From assembly GCA_021819035.1 (NCBI GenBank), contig JAKASL010000001.1:682001-746000 (forward strand): a stretch of 64,000 nt of DNA. Reading direction: 5' to 3'. Positions 60,898 through 64,000 of the stretch are shown one piece after another. Position numbers and translations under genes: made by a program. Every line of letters starts with the position of its first letter. Position 1 is the first letter of the stretch. Source of the DNA: an archaeon. Its GTDB lineage: Archaea; Thermoproteota; Nitrososphaeria; Nitrososphaerales; Gagatemarchaeaceae. Below the pieces are notes generated by a model. It did no database searches. It had not been told where the DNA came from and worked only from the letters and a program-made list of their open reading frames with translations.

Positions 60898-61070
60898 TAC
60901 CAACGCGCCGGCGGCTGATTCCCTCCCGAGTGGTAGCGCCCCCTCGGTCCGCCGTTCGCCACCCTGTCGGACCCGCACCTGGGGCAGGCGATGACGCCGT
61001 TGGGCCACATCATCTCCCTGAGCGTCGAGATGCACTCCTCCTCACGAGGCATGGACGAGTCGATGTCCAT
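60897..61070 (-). pseudogene. Zinc-ribbon N-terminus of an IS1595-type transposase
   Basis: From the ATG at 61070: MDIDSSMPREEECISTLREM, then MWPNGVIACPRCGSDRVANG, the zinc-ribbon and MWPNG motif of IS1595/ISXO2 transposases. After GRYHSGGNQP the frame ends at the junction with the helicase fragment. Only the first ~50 codons remain. Confidence 0.7.
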
Positions 61071-61586
61071 TGCGTGGAAACCACGGATGGGACGCCCCGG
61101 TAAGCTGCCGTGATAACACTGCCAGATGCGAGTGAAATCCTACTAATCAGTCACATGAGCGCCGAATCGTACCTGATCGAAAGTCGAGTGCGTCAAGTGC
61201 ATGGCCCACATAGGTGAGTGCGGCTCGGGTTTGACTTCGCCTTCCCACCTGCTGGCAACCCATCATCCAAGCGTCCTTGGTCCCCTCTCGGTAACCCCTC
61301 GGCCCTCCGGTGGGGGATTCCTCGGTTATCCGAGGCGCGTTTCCCGGTTCAAACGGGGCCCGTCTCCGTATGTAGGAAGGGCCGTCAGAAATTGCTGAGG
61401 GTCGGCATGTCGGTCGCCCTGATAGGGCAAGCACAAACCTGTGGCTTCGGCTACCCTGGGAGGAGGACGCCCACGAAGGAGGGTGCTCCTCCCCTGCTTG
61501 ACCTGTTGCGGGGAGTCGACCGAGTTCGGTGCGCCTGGGCAAGCAGGAGATCGCTTCGACGAGCGCCCCTTCTCGTCACGGCACGG
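61071..61586. other. 0.5 kb without a recognisable gene
   Basis: Frames on both strands are short or of unlikely composition. CCTACTAATCAG (61139-61150; GATTAGTAGG on the - strand) could be a promoter remnant for the transposase stub. Confidence 0.45.
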
Positions 61587-61772
61587 TCAGCGGGCGCCTG
61601 GCATCACTGTGGGGGGGATCTCGAACACGAACCTGAGGACCGCCTGCGGGTCCAGGCCGTACATGCGCCGGAGTGTCTCCGCGTCGATACTGCAGGTGAC
61701 CACCTTCGTCCCAAGGTCGACCCTGCAGCGGGGGAGGTCCACGACGAGGCAGGGCCGAGCCGCTTCTTCCAT
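61587..61772 (-). CDS. Possible 61-residue protein
   Basis: MEEAARPCLVVDLPRCRVDL, then GTKVVTCSIDAETLRRMYGL and DPQAVLRFVFEIPP. Balanced composition, alternating strands and one helix, and a TATA-like GTTTGATATT on the - strand ~15-25 bases upstream of the ATG argue for a real gene. No family is recognised. Confidence 0.45.
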   Translation of the reverse strand: MEEAARPCLVVDLPRCRVDLGTKVVTCSIDAETLRRMYGLDPQAVLRFVFEIPPTVMPGAR

Positions 61773-61890
61773 GACCGAATATCAAACGTAGGCCCGGTAA
61801 GGCAGGCGGGGTCGAAGCCATCTGACAGCCCGCTTGGAGCCCCTGCCAAGGGGAGCGTCCTCCGTCGGCATGCGCCCCCTGACAGTCGCC

Positions 61891-62160
61891 ACCCTCACCC
61901 CCCAAAAGTGCCGTTTCGGGGGTCGAAAAGGGGGGTGAGGGTGGGGGTGGGGGTCCTCTTCCGGGGGGTGAGGGTGGGGGGTGGTCCCCGAACGGATGGG
62001 GGGTGAGGGGGGGTGAGGGTACCCCCAGGGTCCACGGTCAGGATTTCGGACGCCGAGGCCGGAAGAGCACCAAAAGGGGGGTGAGGGTGGGGGTGAGGGT
62101 TCCTATTTTCGTTCGGAGGGTGGGGGGTGAGGGTCTCTTTCAGGGGGCGAAAACCCCCAC
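61891..62160. repeat. G-rich GGGTGA array with C-rich inverted partner (array 1)
   Basis: Repeated GGGGTGAGGGT units on the + strand (61930-61955, 61967-61982, 61999-62020, 62077-62100 and 62120-62133). Just before the first, ACCCTCACCCCCC (61891-61903) is the exact complement of GGGGGGTGAGGGT (61930-61942), giving a 13-bp hairpin with a 26-base loop. The many G-runs of three or more could form quadruplexes. No gene is convincing here. Confidence 0.75.
62011..62040 (+). repeat. 30-bp direct repeat, copy 1
   Basis: GGGTGAGGGTACCCCCAGGG followed by TCCACGGTCA is identical to 63330-63359, 1.3 kb away. Both copies lie at the right edge of a GGGTGA run. Confidence 0.85.
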
Positions 62161-62243
62161 CGAACCGCTACCGGTTTCGGTGCCTGTTCGGTCCCAGGTC
62201 CGACTTCGGTAGCTGTTTCGGTGCTTATCCCGGTGCCCCCCTG

Positions 62244-62432
62244 ACCGTGGGGAGTGGGAGCTAACAGGGCACCGACTGCCCCTCCTGTCTCCGCTACCGT
62301 GGAGAGGGGGGCTAACCAGGCACCGACTTTACCCCGCCATTTTCGCTACCGTGGAGACGGGCCGCGAACCCGGCCCCGAACGTACCCCCTATTTTCGCCA
62401 CCGTGGGGAGGGGCCCCGACTGTACCGGAGGT
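62244..62432. repeat. 52-bp tandem repeat, about 3.6 copies
   Basis: Units start at 62244, 62296, 62348 and 62400, each with ACCGTGG(G/A)GA followed by a variable middle and a TTTTCGC(T/C)-like end. Spacing is exactly 52 bp, so the array is not built on codons. There are no unique spacers as in CRISPR; units are diverged copies of one another. Confidence 0.75.
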
Positions 62433-62774
62433 GCATTTGGGCCCCGAAAAGGCGGCTATCCCCTTTCCCACGTTCCCTATAGTAGGAGATACCCCGGTGC
62501 ATCCCCCCTCATGCGGGCTCGGATCGCGCCCTCTCCCCGGGCCCCCTGCGGCCGCGGCGGTCCAGGACCCACGCCGGACCCTCCCGATCTCCCCCACCAT
62601 TTCCCGTGATGGAAAGAGCCTAGGTGGGTTCTCGAATATCGAATGGGCAGTCTGTTGGATTGAGAACACGTCTCCCGCAGACCCCGACGCCGCCCAGTAC
62701 GCCTTCAGGAGGGTTCCGGGACCTATGGGCCCCTCGGGCCGAGGGCCGCCGGAGAGGACTCTGGCGTGGGGACG

Positions 62775-62939
62775 ATGAACCGAGGCGGTCCTGGAGCGAA
62801 GTGCAGCCGGACCTGCCCCCGCTGCGGCGCCCCCTGCGAGCGGCAGCACGCCCCGGAGACGGCCGCGCTCTGGAGGAAGCTGAACCACTATCACATCACC
62901 CCCTACCCTGACTACGAGAAGCACGAGTGGAGAGCGTGA
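62775..62939 (+). CDS. 54-residue Cys-rich zinc protein
   Basis: MNRGGPGAKCSRTCPRCGAP, then CERQHAPETAALWRKLNHYH and ITPYPDYEKHEWRA. Four or five Cys and a His in a C-x3-C-x2-C-x3-C-x3-H cluster suggest one zinc site, followed by a helix. The composition is protein-like and unlike the surrounding G/C-rich repeats. Below usual gene-finder length; no family recognised. Confidence 0.5.
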   Translation: MNRGGPGAKCSRTCPRCGAPCERQHAPETAALWRKLNHYHITPYPDYEKHEWRA

Positions 62940-63254
62940 AGGGGGAGGGCCCCTGGAGGCGGGCGGGAGGACGTCCGAGCAGTCGGAGCCCAGACATCCG
63001 CCACGGCCTAGGAGACCGACGGGCACCACCACGATGGGGATGAGCGCAGTCAGGAACCCGATGGCGGTCGGGCCCCGTCAGCCGAGGCCGGCGTCGGACC
63101 ATCTCCTGATGGTCTGGTAGAGGCCCTCCCGCCTGTCGTCCTGCTGGGTGGGTGGGCCACCCGGCTCGTGTGATTGAGTTGCGGGGGTAGCCGCCCCCCT
63201 CGCCTACCCTGGGGGGGTGTCAGGGTATGGGCCTATGTCACTACCCACGGCGAT

Positions 63255-63359
63255 TTTGACCCTGACCCCCCTGACCCCCCTCACCCCCCTTTTTGGCCGA
63301 AAAGGGGCCCTTTTGGGGGGTGAGGGTGAGGGTGAGGGTACCCCCAGGGTCCACGGTCA
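63255..63359. repeat. G-rich GGGTGA array with C-rich inverted partner (array 2)
   Basis: CCCTGACCCCCCTGACCCCC and CTCACCCCCC (63280-63289) face GGGGGGTGAG (63315-63324) across a 25-base loop containing GGCCGAAAAGGGGCCC. Then GAGGGTGAGGGTGAGGGT leads into the 30-bp repeat (63330-63359). Same organisation as array 1. Confidence 0.75.
63330..63359 (+). repeat. 30-bp direct repeat, copy 2
   Basis: Identical to 62011-62040; see that entry. Confidence 0.85.
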
Positions 63360-63800
63360 AGGGACGGGTCCCTTGGAGCCGATTTCGTCAAAGAGGAGGG
63401 TGAGGGCGGCGCTCCCGTTCCTACAGGGAACCCGCGCGTCATACGTGGAAGAGCGCGTACGCTCGCACGAGCAGGGCCTCCGGACAGCGCCTGGTCAGCC
63501 CGACCGCCGTCCCCGCCGCGGCTCGGGCGGGCCGCCTCACTCGGCCAGCTGCCGCGATCGGCCCCTCGCAATATGAATCGCAGAACCCTCCCACGAACGT
63601 CAGGTTCGAGGTCCGAGGCCGCTGTGGGCCCTTGAGATCACGAAGGCCGCATCCGGCCTTACGCAAGTCTGCGAGTCGTCCCCCCGAAGCAAAGAGTGGT
63701 GATGCCAGGGTGCACGATCATAGGCGACGAGTCCAGTAATGACGCCGAGGCCGAGTCAGCCGATCAGTAACGAAAGTCTATCCATCGGGGAGGGCTTTTC

Positions 63801-63809
63801 GCTAAATCA
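63801..63809 (+). promoter_or_regulatory. TATA-like box before the last gene
   Basis: GCTAAATCA is 12-20 bases before the GTG at 63821, somewhat close but in the style of other promoters here. Confidence 0.35.
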
Positions 63810-63820
63810 GTCTGCTGGCC

Positions 63821-64000
63821 GTGAGCCTCGAGGACGCCTCCAGGAAGGACGTCGTGGAGATGCTCTTCGTGAGGCGTGACTCCCGGGACGTGTCGAAGGC
63901 CCTCCTCCGGTGGATGAGGGAGGGCGGAGGGAGGCGCACTGGGATGGGATGCTGTCCCGTCTGTTTGGTGGTGGGACGACGCGTCCCACTCTTGGTGGTC
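63821..64000 (+). CDS. Gene running off the right end of the window
   Basis: An open frame of 60 codons from GTG: SLEDASRKDVVEMLFVRRDS, then RDVSKALLRWMREGGG, then a CxxC-like CCPVC. The first 40 residues look helical and soluble. The C-terminal part is cut by the window. No family can be named from this much. Confidence 0.4.
   Translation, partial: MSLEDASRKDVVEMLFVRRDSRDVSKALLRWMREGGGRRTGMGCCPVCLVVGRRVPLLVV

Larger units (their letters stand above)
62940..63820. other. Gene-poor region with G-rich array 2
   Basis: No convincing gene. It contains the second G-rich hairpin array and the second copy of the 30-bp repeat. Frames such as LTPLTPLTPL are by-products of the CCCCTGA/CCCCTCA runs. 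Confidence 0.5.

Noticed and set aside
62244-62432. CRISPR array
   Set aside because: Units are contiguous diverged copies with no unique spacers, and no cas genes are nearby.
63217-63576. 119-codon frame with LTPLTPLTPL
   Set aside because: Its repeats are the direct translation of the C-rich array and it has no coding character elsewhere.

Overview
The window is archaeal chromosomal DNA. Many genes have a TATA-like box 20-30 bases upstream of the start codon and little or no leader. TTG and GTG starts are common. Surface proteins carry class III (pilin-type) signal peptides or PEF-CTERM-like tails. The first 39 kb is GC-rich with strongly biased codon use. A high-GC member of the Nitrososphaeria (Thaumarchaeota) or Thermoplasmata is plausible, but no rRNA or other marker gene is present to decide.

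Layout. 1-2.6 kb: the 3' part of a large surface protein. 2.9-8.8 kb: a nucleotide-activated heptose cluster (heptose-7-P kinase, acylphosphatase/coiled-coil protein, sedoheptulose-7-P isomerase, GmhB-type phosphatase, a coupled 49-residue protein, sugar-1-P nucleotidyltransferase, transaldolase) interrupted by toxin-antitoxin (TA) genes. 10-20 kb: surface and pilin-like genes with two paralogous ribbon-helix-helix (RHH) regulators, small zinc proteins and two HTH-like regulators; four sites share a CCA/CTA triplet element beside a TATA-like box. 20-37.6 kb: membrane proteins, an APC permease, an ABC efflux operon and an unusually dense set of intact and decayed TA modules, interleaved with copies of an unnamed 116-142-residue gene. 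37.6-39.5 kb: an NAD-dependent sugar epimerase interrupted by an intein with a Vsr-like endonuclease domain. 40-58 kb: a lower-GC polysaccharide island (glycosyltransferases, FkbM methyltransferases, sugar dehydrogenase, a likely UDP-L-FucNAc pathway with CapF split into two genes) carrying three decayed insertion sequences. 58.9-64 kb: another sugar epimerase, a helicase fragment joined to a transposase zinc ribbon, and a gene-poor stretch with G-rich/C-rich hairpin arrays, a 52-bp tandem repeat and small genes.

The genes point to cell-surface construction: heptose and FucNAc sugar nucleotides, glycosyltransferases that would use them, and secreted or pilin-like proteins that could be glycosylated. 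The TA-rich middle looks like a zone of repeated insertion and decay. The strongest unusual features are the intein, the shared promoter element with its candidate RHH regulators, the multi-copy unnamed gene and the G-rich hairpin arrays. All functional calls come from reading motifs; no database search was run.
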